Shown one piece after another: positions 9,101-18,300 of a stretch of DNA of 60,000 nt. Source of the DNA: Symsagittifera roscoffensis (Eukaryota; Xenacoelomorpha; Acoela; Convolutidae); contig NC_087067.1 in NCBI RefSeq assembly GCF_963678635.1, forward strand, positions 20,086,596-20,146,595, read 5' to 3'. The translations under genes were made by a program, and so were the position numbers. How positions within the stretch are numbered: the stretch's first letter is position 1; each line of letters begins with the position of its first letter. Under the pieces are notes generated by a model. It ran no database searches. It saw only the letters and a list, made by a program, of their open reading frames with translations, and was not told the DNA's origin.

Positions 9101-11598
9101 GTACAAATCCTCCAAATTACGCTCTCCAATTACCTAAACGCAATTGTCAAAACAAATGTGAAAACTTATCGAATTTGAAAGTGAATTATAACTTAAAATA
9201 TCACAGTAAGGCAAAAAAACTATCCTTTGATGCAAAAACTATCTATCTAGTGATTTTTTTTTGTTTTTTTTTAGGAAATGAAAATTCGTTTACGCTTAAA
9301 GTTGATGTTTCATTTTTCATTTCTTTTGTTCAAAAGAAGGCAAACTTCATTTCGAACAGTAAACGCAACCGACTACTAGTTTTGAAACCAGAGTATGATT
9401 TTCAGAAAAAAAAACAGTTTTCTCAAATTGGGTTAATCTTATCAAAAAAATTAATAATTGTGAGTTGTTTCAGAAACTCAAAGAACTTTAAGGCCATCCA
9501 TTGTCTGTAGCTATGTTGGCTAAAAAATTGAGATCTTAATGACATCAGAACTGCGTGAAGGCCATGTTTCAATTTTTTCGTAAATTTTGCAGAAACTAAC
9601 AGAAAATATTCATTATTTCAAATCAACTTTGACTTTTTATAAGCAGTATTTTAGTACTATCTCAAATTTATCAGTGCCCCAAACTCAAAAATGGAACATA
9701 ATTTTTCCTTTTAATATTTTTGTGGTATTAGAGTCATGTTGCGTAAAATTTTTATCACAACCCAAGTAATTAAACACGATACTCTTGTAACCATTTATCA
9801 GGGAAGAAAAAACCCGGAATGAAGTAGCGAGCGAATAAACTATAATATCTGTTTGACAGACACCGATTGTGATTCGGACGTCGGAAGCGTCGACTGTTCA
9901 ACCGTCGGGTCAATTCAATCCGATGAGATATCCATGGTCTCCGATGTCTCCGATTGTTCTGATGTGTCTGACATTTCCGGAGCCTCCGACATGGACGAAA
10001 CGGAACTTGAAGAAAAGCGAGAGGAGAAACGAATGGATAAATTACGCCGAAAGAAAGATGAGAGGAAAGAACAAAAGAAAAGTAAACTAAAAAAGAAGAA
10101 AAAGAAGAAGAAGAAGCGCAAGAAAAACCGGAAGAGGAGAAAGCGTCGAAAGCGCCGAAGGAAGCAAAAAGCGCGGGAAGCTTTAGAATGGTTAGACGAG
10201 GAAAACACGTTTGTTCCTCACAAGGTCAACCAAAGACGTCTGATGGAGGATCTTTTGCTATTTTTACATAAATTTGAAGAGGAACTCGAAAATATTTTCG
10301 AAGAGCGTGATCGAACTGAAGATGATAATCACGTTTATAGAAAAATAAAGCACATTTTCAAAACAGCTGAACGTGAGTATGAAGCAGAGAGTATTTATGA
10401 CATGGGTGAGCAAGATCGCTGGGCACCGCCAAAGTGGGACGAAACTCAAGATATCACGCATGACGCGTTAGCTCCTGGAGAGCTCCAAGATAACCAGAAG
10501 ATATCCGAATTTACAGGACGAGTTATAGGCGAAGATGAAGAGGATCAACCTTATTTACCTTTTGATCCCCAGCCTGGAGATCCCAAGGAGATTGGAGGGT
10601 CTCCCAAACCCGAGGGTGACGATGGAACAGGAGCTCCACCACCTGAGGGCGAAGATGGAACTGGAGTTCCGCCACCGGGGGGAGAAGACGGCGCTCCTGG
10701 ACAGTCGCTTGGGGGCGACGGTGAGAATGATAACTTAAATAAATCACAGGGGGGCGAAGATGACGCCGGTGGACCTAAACCAGCATTTGGAACTGGTGCC
10801 GATGATGATGAAAAGAACGACGATGCTCCTGAAAAATCCCTAGGAGACAAAAGTCTTAGTGGCCCAAATATTGCCTACTCTGAAAGGTCAGGAGCCAAAG
10901 CTAAAGATGACGATGATGATAAATCTGCTGCTATTTTTGATCAGCCGAGAGATAGCGAAACCAGAGACGATAGTATTTTTAATGATGGAAGTAAAACACC
11001 AGGTGCTGATAGCATAGGAGCTGGGAAAGATTCACTGGGAGGCGGAGGTTCGGCTTCTAAAGGAGCATCAGGATTGGGCTCATTGAGTGGAGGAGCCGGA
11101 AAAGATTCTTTGGGTGGTGGAGGATCAGCTTCTAAAGGTGCATCCGGTTTGGGTTCTTTAAGTGATGGCGGGAAAGATTCGAAAGGAGGAACTGGTTTAG
11201 GATCACTAAGCGGAGGAGGAGGGAAAGATTCGCTTGGTGGTGGAGGATCGGCGACAAAAGGAGCTTCTGGACTCGGATCCCTGAGTGAAGGTGGTGGTAA
11301 GGATTCGAAAGGAGCTTCCGGGTTGGGATCTCTGAGTGGAGGTGGGAAAGACTCTCTAGGTGGGTCGGGTTCTAAAGGTGCCTCAGGTCTAAGTGGGTCT
11401 CTAAGTGCTGATAAGTCGGGTTCCAAAGGTGCTTCAGGTCTAAGTGGGTCTCTAAGTGCCGATAAGACAGGAGGGGGCCCCGAAGTGAAAGAGGAAAAGG
11501 GGATGGAGGAAACCGCTATTGATTTCACAGATGACGTTGAAGAGGTGAAGCCTCGCAAAGTGACCGATGATGAAGATGACATTGATGAATTAGACTGA
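1..11598 (+). CDS. Gene 1: divergent plexin-like receptor, cytoplasmic C-terminal part (5' end outside window)
   Basis: Coding exons: <1-145, 249-315, 387-586, 990-1119, 1790-2987, 3900-4057, 6422-6537, 6611-6696, 6887-7012, 9860-11598. Every junction uses GT-AG and every phase matches, giving about 1,320 in-frame codons to the TGA at 11596. Exons 3-4 align by eye to the plexin RasGAP-like C2 segment: a helical stretch, then FLKEFWCVALRDCSRVLDV, which parallels the family's RFW-x-N-x-x-K-N-P-x-F-V-F-D region. After exon 4 comes about 680 residues of disordered Gly/Ser/Asp/Lys sequence. The last exon resumes with about 50 helical residues matching the equivalent part of gene 2, then a repeat tail of about 400 residues. 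Plexins are single-pass semaphorin receptors whose cytoplasmic GAP acts on Rap/Ras GTPases. Here the insert and the E-FW in place of R-FW make catalysis doubtful. It is the upstream tandem neighbour of gene 2. Family assignment is from motif memory, not a search. Confidence 0.75.
249..315 (+). CDS. Gene 1 exon
   Basis: Acceptor ttcgtttcag|A and donor GAACAA|gttaga. It enters in phase 2 and leaves in phase 0. It reads PKNDTTAQFRIEFLEEDTE then CEQ, a short acidic linker directly before the GAP helices of the next exon. Confidence 0.7.
387..586 (+). CDS. Gene 1 exon: plexin GAP C2 helices
   Basis: Acceptor tttgttcag|ATG (phase 0), donor CTCAAG|gttagg (phase 2). It encodes MRKTIAKDVKNLLKAIV, then a Cys/Asp/Glu helix, then IFLKEFWCVALRDCSR. 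This matches the pattern of plexin helices leading to the conserved R-FW motif, with Glu in place of Arg before FW. Gene 2 has the equivalent segment at 52098-52275 plus 52861 onward. Confidence 0.8.
990..1119 (+). CDS. Gene 1 exon: plexin GAP C2, last canonical segment before the insert
   Basis: Acceptor tgtttccag|G, donor ATCAGG|gtacgc (phase 0). It reads VLDVELSNVTRMNMILIAAM, then a segment ending GITNKIR. This parallels the plexin FVFDI...ITDACLSVVAQTF...NKLL stretch. The canonical fold stops here and resumes only in the last exon at about 10222. Confidence 0.8.
1790..2987 (+). CDS. Gene 1 exon: disordered insert, acidic/poly-Lys then G-S-Q/G-S-K pentad repeats
   Basis: Acceptor attatgtag|GTC in phase 0, donor GAAATGG|gtctgt in phase 1. 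It opens VYDPNEDPGFE, then an acidic run, a run of seven Lys, then about 160 residues of 5-6 residue repeats of the form (A/V)SGS(Q/K/L) and (A/T)GSQ, then a Lys/Glu/Asp-rich end. It has no hydrophobic core. It is an open frame of about 399 codons without a stop despite extreme composition, with clean splice sites, so I read it as expressed coding sequence. Confidence 0.75.
2230..2720 (+). repeat. Coding minisatellite (about 15-bp period) inside gene 1
   Basis: Degenerate tandem units such as ggaagtcaagcaact and ggatccaaagtttct recur about every 15 bp, encoding G-S-(Q/K/L)-(A/V)-(S/T). A longer 70-80 bp higher-order unit (GSKASGSLASGTVASGSQ) appears twice. Third-position changes dominate between units, consistent with the reading frame being maintained. 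Confidence 0.85.
3240..3520 (+). repeat. Unclassified intronic repeat family, copy in gene 1
   Basis: It shares blocks with sequences at about 7490-7830, 9390-9520, 48880-49130, 49690-49860 and 50430-51000. The shared blocks are 'cagttttctcaaattgggtt', 'ttcaaagagcttaaaggcca' and 'cttcgattggctatgtt'. No termini or coding capacity are identifiable. It is present in introns of both host genes. Confidence 0.55.
3900..4057 (+). CDS. Gene 1 exon: disordered insert, Gly/Asp rich
   Basis: Acceptor ttttttcag|GT (phase 1), donor GTCAAG|gtagac (phase 0). It encodes GGSASNMAKGGSGIDDDAPD, an acidic stretch, a run of seven Gly and an ending EEGPAIVK. It is in frame with the flanking exons. Confidence 0.7.
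4173..6165 (-). mobile_element. HINE-like repeat copy B, split by a nested TIR element
   Basis: The left part (4173 to about 4269) has the family terminus AACAAGACTGCTCGTATCAG, the hairpin CAGGGC-gaa-GCCCTG at 4191-4205, and the subterminal block up to 'tatggagcagt'. The right part (about 5693-6165) continues the body and ends in the subterminal AGTCGGAACA block with palindrome CTTTCGTATCGAAAG (6116-6130). The terminal 27 bp are duplicated (second palindrome 6143-6157). Comparison with copy A at 8319-8869 shows the 1.4-kb interruption. Strand follows the orientation in which the hairpin is at the 3' end. Confidence 0.7.
4270..5692. mobile_element. TIR element with subterminal repeats, nested in HINE copy B
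   Basis: Ends are GAGGCCAAAGTGTGCA and TGCACAGTTTGGCCTC, inverted with one mismatch. Inside each end are oppositely oriented clusters of about 18 bp: TGTAAGTGGAATCCGCAA at about 4514-4555, and TTGCGGATTCCACTTACA at about 5390-5480. The middle has degenerate tandem repeats of an AACTTCGATCTCAATTCCTG unit (4640-4810) and an AATTACTGAATCTCAA unit (5050-5170). No transposase frame is seen, so it is non-autonomous. Target duplication is unclear (possibly CTAAA). Confidence 0.65.
6422..6537 (+). CDS. Gene 1 exon: disordered insert, strongly acidic
   Basis: Acceptor cttcttcag|GAG (phase 0), donor GAGGA|gtgagt (phase 2). It encodes EEAASGAKDDMDDGEDEDEY, then a Ser/Asp/Gln segment ending DDMKSE. Confidence 0.7.
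6611..6696 (+). CDS. Gene 1 exon: disordered insert, basic
   Basis: Acceptor tttcttacag|C (phase 2), donor TCATCAG|gtgata (phase 1). It encodes MEFLGADDKKKKKSKRKSSG and a Ser/Arg end. It alternates with the acidic exon before it, giving a blockwise charge pattern. Confidence 0.7.
6887..7012 (+). CDS. Gene 1 exon: disordered insert, Ser/Asp/Gly rich
   Basis: Acceptor aaccttttag|CT (phase 1), donor GGTG|gtacgt (phase 1). It is Ser/Asp/Tyr/Gly rich (SGSSMGSDYSGDSVSYGGSD) with no hydrophobic segments. Many SD/DS pairs would suit casein-kinase-type phosphorylation (inference). Confidence 0.7.
7174..7480. mobile_element. hAT-type MITE, degenerate copy in gene 1 intron
   Basis: It begins CAGGCGCGGATCTACC and ends near TTAAATCCGCTACTG, the family TIR. 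A 16-base G run follows the left end. The body shares 'ttttttgacaaattttt' and 'aaaaagggcctttt' blocks with copies at 45289, 47563 and 36243. No convincing target duplication at this copy. Confidence 0.55.
7490..7830 (+). repeat. Unclassified intronic repeat family, longer copy
   Basis: It carries 'tagatgcactttttgagttc', then 'aaaactttacctatcgatcc' and 'agttttctcaagttgaatta', in the same order as at 47955-48110 and 50320-50600. Boundaries are uncertain. Confidence 0.5.
8319..8869 (-). mobile_element. HINE-like repeat copy A (uninterrupted, best full-length copy)
   Basis: It runs from AACAAGACTGCTCGTATCAG to the subterminal block ending GTCGAAACA. Subterminal TGTTCCGACT near the first end is inverted against AGTCGAAACA at the other. 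The body includes 'cccataTGAAGTACaaaaag', 'ctaagacggattaaatctcc' and 'aggccaaaatggcaatcttt', shared with the copies at 4173, 21906, 35129, 53393 and 54383. No ORF. Confidence 0.7.
8870..9859 (+). other. Rest of last gene 1 intron
   Basis: It contains a piece of the unclassified intronic repeat (about 9390-9520) and the final acceptor gtttgacag at 9851-9859. The remainder is AT-rich with no feature I can support. Confidence 0.4.
9860..11598 (+). CDS. Gene 1 last exon: acidic/basic IDR, final plexin GAP helices, repeat tail
   Basis: Acceptor tttgacag|AC in phase 1, stop TGA at 11596. In order: a Ser/Asp/Val acidic stretch (9860-10005); a Lys/Arg tract dominated by a run of ten Lys and RKRRKRRKRRRK-type sequence (10075-10180); a helical segment of about 50 residues (about 10222-10385, containing LLLFLHKFEEELENIFEERD) that matches gene 2 residues GIVFVKRVCKDFDKFFAQKQ and probably forms the last GAP helices; a DRWAPPKWD linker; a Pro/Glu/Gly triplicate repeat (10612-10690); and seven Gly/Ser/Lys/Asp repeats (11026-11475). 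It ends in an acidic DDEDDIDELD. Confidence 0.75.
11026..11475 (+). repeat. C-terminal coding tandem repeat of gene 1
   Basis: Seven units of 16-25 codons built on GKDSLGGGGSASKGASGLGS, variably shortened. The last two units are nearly identical GSKGASGLSGSLSADK blocks. Confidence 0.85.
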
Positions 11599-12105
11599 TA
11601 GAAAAAAAAACAGAAAAAGTCGGACTGTTATATCTCAAAAAATGTAAAATGCAAAAACTTGAAGTTGTAACTTTTATCAAAGAAACTGACCAAACTTAAG
11701 AAAAAAGTTGTCATGTCTTTGTGTTAGACTCTTAAACTTCTCATTAAAAGGTTAAAAATATATACTACTCGTTAAAATGAATTTGCCTAATTGATTGATT
11801 TGCATTCCATTTATAAAGATTGATTGCTGAATCTCGAAATATAATTGCGGTAGTTGTTTGACAAAATTGAAATTTTGGTTGAAATTGATATGAATCTAAA
11901 CTCAACTGATTGATGAGATGATTTTTGAATATCATTGGACAATTGACCATTGACTTGAAAAGACTTTTTGATCACCTTTATTTTACAGGTTTGAAAACAT
12001 AAATTATATGTAGGCAACTCTTGAAAAAATAAGTTTTCACCCATTAGCAAAAACAAACTCATAGAAAAATTGTTCAGTCAAAAACCAACCACTCTTTTAA
12101 TTAAA
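11599..12105 (+). promoter_or_regulatory. 507-bp intergenic region with unpaired splice acceptors
   Basis: This is the only space for the gene 1 3' end and the gene 2 promoter. It contains 'ttaaaaatatata' (about 11753) and two acceptor-like sites without a nearby strong donor: ctttattttacag (ends 11988) and attgttcag (ends 12077, 28 bp before the ATG). These could belong to a 5' UTR intron or to spliced-leader trans-splicing. Both are inference. Confidence 0.35.
11743..11748 (+). terminator. Possible polyadenylation signal of gene 1
   Basis: ATTAAA 145 bp after the stop. It is the only common variant signal between the gene 1 stop and the gene 2 start, apart from diffuse A-rich sequence. Confidence 0.3.
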
Positions 12106-12375
12106 ATGGATAAAATTATAAAAATATCAGCGTTACTTTTTATTCAAAACACAATAGTTGTAAATTCAGACAATTATCAATACGAATCAATTTGCGACCA
12201 AAGAGGCGATTATTTCACCGAAATACTGCAGACAAATGTTGTTCCGCGTATTATAACACCGGGAATGACTTTCAACGTTTCTCTGAAGTCCTGCACTTCA
12301 AAAATAGACGAAAAATTGACCGTTGTTGGAAATTATTGGAAAACGAACTGCTCGACTGTCGGAACAAATTTAACA
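12106..12375 (+). CDS. Gene 2 exon 1: signal peptide and first IPT-like half
   Basis: ATG at 12106 opens a hydrophobic signal-peptide-like segment (about residues 1-21, then DNYQYESICDQ). The rest has N-glycosylation sequons NVS, NCS and NLT and Cys at CDQ, KSC and NCS. It contains an RGD at 12202-12210. Donor AACA|gtaaga in phase 0. Joining to exon 2 gives NLT-CLAP, matching the M-T-C-x-A-P signature near the end of a plexin IPT domain. Confidence 0.75.
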
Positions 12376-15300
12376 GTAAGACCTAATTAGAAATATTTGC
12401 ACTCGTTTAGAAGTATAGTCCCTCAAATTTTAAGAGCCATTTTTCAGTTTCTTAGGAAAAAGTTTTAAAATTCACTTTCCAATTAATTACAAAACCGTAA
12501 AGGGCGCAAAAAAAACGTGAAAAACGCAAAAAGCTTATAGTAGATTTCCTGGCGGAATAATTGCTTTATAATCCAGTTTTCATTACTGGTTTTAGAATTA
12601 TGATACCTCCGTTTCTGATGGGTCCTATTCAAAAGCTCATTTAGAACAGTTCTTGAAATAATTCAAAGAAGTATAGAAGTGTACTTGAAATGGGTCTAGG
12701 ACAACAGGCCGACGGGGCTTCAAGCCGAAGGGACTTCAGGCCAAAATTTGAACTTTACAAGCACCTCAAAACACTATTTTTTCATCCTTAAAACCACCAC
12801 TTGAGATTGGCATCCGTTAATAACATCAGCCGGTTTTTGAAATGCATAAAGTATAAACATGAAAAACACTTTCAACCGTGTTTTATTTTTCAACTTTCCT
12901 AAACATCAGTTGGAGGCTTAAATTTTATGAAAACGCCAATAAATAGTGAAGATAATGAAATTGAGTAATTAATCACAAACGCTTTCAAATTAATCATATT
13001 TCATGACTTGGTGAGAAAAGTTTCGACTTGAAGTTTTATATTGGACCATTGGTAGTTTCACATGGCCACACTTCTAAACGAGATTTTGAGCAGAACAATA
13101 ATCCTGAGCGGGTATGCAGTTTTCTCTAATTAGCTTTGGAAAAATTTTGGGTCATAAAGTTTTTTGAAGTTCAGATTGATTTTTTTTGCTTTGAATTTCA
13201 AAAATTTCAAAAACTTCCGTTTTTTTTCTGTTCTATTTGAGTCTTTAAAACTTTTTGACTCTTTGTTGACTATGTTTAAATACTCTCATTCAGAAACTTT
13301 CTTTAGAAGCGTGGTTCAGACGGAGCACTTGAAATCAAAAACGATTCAAAAATATGAAAAAAGGAACATTTGTAAACGTTTCTGAAACACTAATCAAATT
13401 TTCAACGGGATGAATTTCCAAAAGTATCTTTTCTTTGTTAAAAAATTTCTGAGGTAAAAACGTATAAAAAACCACCTGCTTTTAATTGTTCAATTTTGAG
13501 TTAAAATCATGCTAAGATATTGAGAAAAAGGCAAGTGACTGCCTCTAAAAATTTGTCTGAAAATTTTTGTGATGGGTTGTCAGTATAAATTCTCCAAATT
13601 CTTTCAATGCATTTATTGTCTGACCATTGTACATGAGGAGAAACTTTGTGTTGGGATGTGTTTTAGTGTTTTCTTTTCGTGTTTTCCTCGCTAAATCAGG
13701 TTCAACAAATTTTATCCAGACTGGGTTGAGATTTATATCATATTGAAGCCCTTTCCATTGCAATTCTAACCAATTAAACTTATATTTAAAAATTTTGATT
13801 TTTTTTTCAGTGTCGAGAAAGTCGATTTGAAATTTCTGAAATTTTGTCTAATATCGCGCGAGTAAAGCAGGCTTATTATAGAAAGATAGAAGCAGATTAG
13901 CAGTAAATGAGCCATGAATTTTTTTCTTCAAGCCCTCAAAATCCAAGTAAAAATAACACCAAAAAGTTTTTAACGCTATCTCGAAAAAAAAAATAAAAAG
14001 TCAAAAAATTTCTGCAAAAAAAACTGAAAAAATTTAAGAAAATTTTTTAAGATTATGTTTGGTACACTCTGTGTTAATTTCACAGCAAGCAATTGCGCTA
14101 AATATCCTTGTTATAATGTTTATTTGACTGAAAACTATTTGGGAATATCTTCCAGTTTTTAGTACCTTGCTTCGAAACTAAGTTTCTGAACCACTTCTAA
14201 ACGAGCACCGAATTAACTAAGAAACTTTTTGGCATCTTTTTCTAGCCTTTTCGTCTAGAATCTGATCAATATGTCTGCCCAATCTTGCAAAAAAATCATT
14301 AAATGAAGATAATGTTTTTTTTTAGAAATTTTGCGCCCTCACTGTGCTAGCATTAATAAGAATCAGACATCTGAATTCATTTCTTATCCGTTTTTTTTTT
14401 TAAATTTTTTTCGTGAGAAAAATTATCCAAGCATCAGTTATTTATTTCTTAATGGCCCGACATTGGTGCTTTGTGTCAAATGAGATCTCGGTTTTTGCAA
14501 GCCTATAACACTTATCAGTCCGACTGCCCTTTTTGCTGCTTTTGTATTTTGCCAATATTGAAATTGAAGCCCTGGATTCATTTGATTGATTGAGATATTC
14601 GCAGCGTCGTTCAGATTTTGAATACTCAATTCTGATTGGCTGATATATTTTTCGATCATTCGTTCCTTCCATCTTAAGTTAATACTCCAAACCTAAGTAA
14701 TATATTTTTTTAAGAATTGTTTGTGCACTCATTTTTCTTTCGTGTTTATCCTGGTGGAAACCACCATAAGCGAAGGACCGAATGGTTAATCAAATTTCAG
14801 TATTCAAAAATTTGGAAAAAAAGCGTAAAAATCCCACAGAAAGTAAATACTTACAAGGATTTAATATAAATATTGGCCGAATATAAAAACGGTAGAAATA
14901 TGCAACATTTACGAGTTCCGTTGTAAAAGAAGCAAAATATTGTGTTGAATTAATTCCTTTTAATTGATTCAATTGATTCAATTTATTATTTGACTTTCGG
15001 CTGTTTTTAATTTTGATCCTTCGCCCATGAGCTTTTCGCCCATGAGAATAGTCCCGTTTATCCTTCGAAGAACTTAAAATTGACTTCAAACTGTTAAACC
15101 GGCCCAAATTTCTAAACGAGTTTATTGCATGAGTCCATTAAAAATGGCAGGACCATACTTCTAAATGAGTATCTCGTTCTCTTATTTAAAAAGTGTCCAT
15201 ATTATGTGAAAGATCCTCATCGGGAACGCTCATTAATTGGCGTGATTTTTTCCTAATTTCACGGTTCCTAACAGTTTACGCTGTTGCGAAAACAGACTGC

Positions 15301-18300
15301 TGATAGTTTTTTATCCTGATCTGGATTGAAGTTTCTATAGCAAAGTTTTAGTTTTCAACAAAATATCAACCTGCCATTTGCTATGTTGGATTCTAAGTAA
15401 ACTCTAAGTAAATATTGGCCGGAAAAACTTTTGAAATACATATATGTTTTTTTTTCTGGTGATCTGAATTTCAATTCTCTGGACTACATAATCTTCGCCC
15501 GATGCACCGGTCTATAGTCTTCTCGTTCCTGAGCTTCGCTATCTTCTGTCTTTTGGTTAATTGAGAATTTTTTCGGTTCGTGATGAGTGTTCGATCCATC
15601 GACAGTCTTGTTCTGGACGACTGACTGGATTACTGACTGGATGATGCAGTCTCCATATCCCATATGTGCGATCTGACCGTGCGATCTATTTCAAAGATGA
15701 CTGTTAACCTCCGCCTCGACTTCTCTCGATACTGTCGATCCTCTTACGGTTGCTTCATGTTCCAAGTACTCTCGACAAAGGTGTTGCCTTTTCTCTTCAA
15801 ATCTACAATAGTGCTCCGACTCAAACTCGAGTTTGCCTTGACACATCTGTTGAAATAGATGTTCTCCGCTCATACTTTTTTAAAAAGAGGTCAAAGAATA
15901 TCTTTACTGAAGGTATGTGTAGCAAATCAATGTCGCCTTACGATCTAAAAAAAATGATATGTGTGTCGCATGTGATTGTAAGACCGCAATGAAAAAATGG
16001 ATAACATTCGATTAACTACAGAAAAAAAACAGATTGCATATCTGTTGTAGTTTTATATAGTAAAACTTCGATTAAATAGTTTTATTAATAGATTACAATG
16101 CATTTTTTTCCAAAAGTTTTATGCTGTAGGTCATCATCATATAATCATTAACAAAACACTCTTTTTTCTGTATCAAAGTTCAAGCTAATTTTTAAATAAA
16201 GTTCATAAACAGATCGTATACAGACTTTCACGTATAACTACAGATTATCTGCATATAGATAACTGATTATATACAGATTATATACAGACTAAATACATAT
16301 GATATACATATTTTATTCAAACTATATACTTATTAGATACAGAACATACAAATTATAATGGATCTGAAAAAAATTTCAAAATAAATATTACTATGGAAAT
16401 ATATTGCAGCAAAAACTACTTGTTCTAAGTTAATTTTTATTTTTGTTTCTTGATTTTTTTTCACAAAATTGCGCTGAAATGTTGACTTTATGAATGCATT
16501 TGGTTATAAATGGCATTTGAAGAAATTTTGCACAAAAGTACTTTTTTTCTCTGGAATTATTAGGTTGCAAAATTCAAACTGCTACGAACTTTATTGTTTT
16601 AAGCAATAATGCCAATTTTATACAATTTTTTCACATATTTTATACAGATTTAATTTACAGATTGTCTACAGATTATATACAGGTTTTAAAGAACAGAAAA
16701 ATTGAGTTTTTTGGCATTAAAAACCAACTTTTTGGTGGAAAAAATCAATTTAATTTGTATAGCATCGAATATTGCTCGCAAATTGGTTGTAGATGAATCT
16801 CAAGTTTGATAAAAAAAAATCCTTAATCTTTCTTGTAATTTATATAAGATCCCCACGAAGTTTCCAAAAAAATGTCTGTTCATATGATTTCACATGTTGG
16901 CTCATGTGAAATCAGAAGCCTGATTTCAAATTTTTTTTCAAGATCGCGTGATTTTGAATCAACGTTGAGATAGAATATAGTAATTTTGAATCAGTTTGTC
17001 TTCTTGAAACCTTCAAGTGTGTCATTTTGTTTTGCAAGCTTTTTTCATCAAAACAAACTCAAAGAAATTGAGTTGCTACGTGAAATTTGTAGATCCATTT
17101 TGGGCATTAGTTTAAGTTGATTCTGTCAAATATTGAGCTGAATTTATTTTGAAGAACAGTTTTTGAAAATTTGTTTGATCGCATAAAAAATTTGACTTGC
17201 ACTGTAGGATAAATCGAGAAATTTTCAAGCGATGTGACACCTTTTTCTCATTTTAGCTAGCGTCTGAAGTTTCAAATCCGACTTTGCTCTCCCCGATAAA
17301 TCGTTTTCTCAACAGCAGCTGGTGGCTATAGAAAGCTTTTGAGTAGAAATTGATCTTGTATTGCAGTACGTATCGGAAATCAATCATAGCAGGGATCTAA
17401 TTTTCCCCCTAAAAATGACTATTTTCGGAAGTTCCGCGCTCGATCGACTGTTTTGCAATTTTTTTTATCGGGGGCAGCTTCCAAACAAAAATTACTGAAT
17501 TAATTGACCAGGTACAAAACTTCCAAATTAGCCAGTTTTAGCGGAAAAATAGATTCCAATTAATGTTGACCTCCGCTACACACTATAATACCAAACAAAG
17601 CACTACTCATAGGCTTTCAATAGCCACAAACAAAGGCGGATTTAGGGGGGCGAGGGGGCGGACGCCCCCTCCTCAGGGATTCGGCCCCCTGCCGACCCAA
17701 AGGGTCCCCCTTTGGTACTTTTTAAGAAATCCAGTTATGGCCTACCGATCCTAATATTTTTCTAAAGGTGCCTTGGGCGCCAATATATACTAACTCTGAG
17801 GGGGAGTGCGCACCAAAAAAAAGCGATTTTTTTGTCAAAAATTTCCAAAAAGTGCCCAAAAACGTCTTTTTTGACCTGTTTTTTCAAAAATTTGCCGGCG
17901 GCGCAGAAAATTTGTCAAAACCGCGTCTTTTTAGTGCTTTAGGAGAGCTCGGAAATCAATTTGGACGACCTAAAAAAAGGTCAAAATTTTTTCAACTTAG
18001 ACTATGAAATTTTTTCAACTTAGATACTAAATCCGCCCCTGGCCACGAACTTAGACGATGAAAATTTCTGCTGCAGCAATTGTTGAACTCAAAAATTAAA
18101 TTTAAAGATGTGTTTTTTCACAAGTAAATTGACACATGTAATTCCACATGTTGATTCATGCGATATTACATATTTGCAGTTTTACATGTGACGAATTATA
18201 TATTCATTTTTTATAGTATAAATGTTGAAATTGTAATTTTGGCAACTTCTGGTCCGCTTGATTTCGTATTCGAACATAATATTGCCATATGATACACAGG

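Noticed and set aside
9915-10208. Long minus-strand frame rich in Phe/Arg/Ser opposite the poly-Lys tract.
   Set aside because: It is an antisense shadow of the low-complexity coding exon of gene 1. Likewise the minus frames at 10941-11582, 55540-55791 and 57498-57773.
15664-15858. A 64-codon frame duplicated almost exactly at 25809-26003.
   Set aside because: The similarity comes from the tandem duplication. The frame has no start context, splice support or recognisable domain, and an antisense frame is equally open.
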